In this document: positions 53,566 to 53,778 of the stretch, one piece after another
Numbering within the stretch: the first letter of the stretch is position 1
Layout of the letters: each line of letters starts with the position of its first letter
NCBI GenBank assembly: GCA_902800365.1
Contig: CADCEF010000011.1
Location: 1 to 53,778 of the forward strand
Source of the DNA: an uncultured Prevotella sp.
GTDB lineage: Bacteria; Bacteroidota; Bacteroidia; Bacteroidales; Bacteroidaceae
Length of the DNA stretch: 53,778 bases
Reading direction: 5' to 3'
The notes under the pieces: model-generated
Databases searched by the model: none
Seen by the model: the letters and a program-made list of their open reading frames with translations, nothing else
What the model was told of the DNA's origin: nothing
Position numbers and translations under genes: made by a program

Positions 53566-53594
53566 CGCTAAGCATTTTGCTTAGCGTCTCTTTT
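53566..53594 (+). terminator. DUF349 gene terminator 2 (near-copy of terminator 1)
   Basis: CGCTAAGC/GCTTAGCG with a 5-nt loop is followed by TCTCTTTT. The stem core is identical to that of terminator 1, 42 bp upstream. Confidence 0.82.
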
Positions 53595-53778
53595 GGTTGG
53601 GGTACCCGGACAACAAAGCGTTAAATCCTATCGATTTCTGTCTAATTCAAATGTTTGTAAATCTCTGAAAATAAACGCGTTATATAATTATATAATTTTA
53701 ACAATTATCGAACTAATCACGCCAATTTTAAATTATCACGCCAAAAACACGCCAAAAAGTTTGGTTCGGTTCTATCTA
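53595..53778. other. A/T-rich gene-free end of window with short repeats
   Basis: No ORF of note is present. A perfect palindrome TTATATAATTATATAA lies at 53680-53695. Three copies of CACGCCAA occur at 53718-53725, 53737-53744 and 53748-53755. These may belong to the control region of a gene beyond the window edge. Confidence 0.5.

Overview
The window comes from a Bacteroidales bacterium and looks most like Prevotella or a close relative. The evidence is a large family of Mfa/FimA-like fimbrillin lipoproteins, promoters of the Bacteroidetes type (TAnnTTTG at -7, often with TTTG 19-20 nt upstream), A-rich translation starts without Shine-Dalgarno sequences, and household genes typical of the phylum: a DUF349 repeat protein, PepD, a paired PPIC/SurA-OstA-MutL cluster and an MlaEF-type ABC pair. 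No rRNA, CRISPR array, insertion sequence or prophage is visible.

Region 1 (30-22057, + strand) is one tightly packed run of 13 genes. It starts with an OmpA-like/DUF3575 outer-membrane protein and a DUF5119-type lipoprotein, followed by eleven fimbrillin-like lipoproteins. All eleven have a lipobox, mostly acidic residues after the lipidated Cys, and a TR[A/S/T] motif 30-36 residues further on. Three of them carry two fimbrillin domains. Four carry C-terminal beta-helix/GLUG-like extensions and are candidate tip or adhesin subunits. I see no internal promoter or terminator.

Region 2 (22058-27539, - strand) holds a partner-switching module (RsbW-like kinase, STAS antagonist, coiled-coil ATPase, and a TPR/transmembrane/SpoIIE-type PP2C phosphatase) and an MlaE/MlaF ABC transporter pair. 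The phosphatase gene and the last fimbrillin gene converge with abutting stop codons.

Region 3 (27540-43016, + strand) is core housekeeping: lptB; tig; clpP-clpX-recQ-unknown exported protein; then guaB and an overlapping run of two parvulin isomerases, an OstA-like protein and mutL. A likely switchable inverted-repeat system lies between tig and clpP.

Region 4 (43017-47916) contains tRNA-Val, a MATE exporter, a probable ~310-nt non-coding RNA on the minus strand, tRNA-Tyr, guanine deaminase, ksgA, and a 34-residue predicted membrane protein with its own promoter and terminator.

Region 5 (47917-53778, + strand) contains a flippase-like/LPG-synthase-type membrane protein, pepD, corA and a five-repeat DUF349 protein. 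corA has an unusual leader with two upstream ORFs and mutually exclusive hairpins. Several genes (lptB, ksgA, the 47917 gene) have a -7 box only 5-9 nt before the ATG, so their mRNAs are probably leaderless or nearly so.
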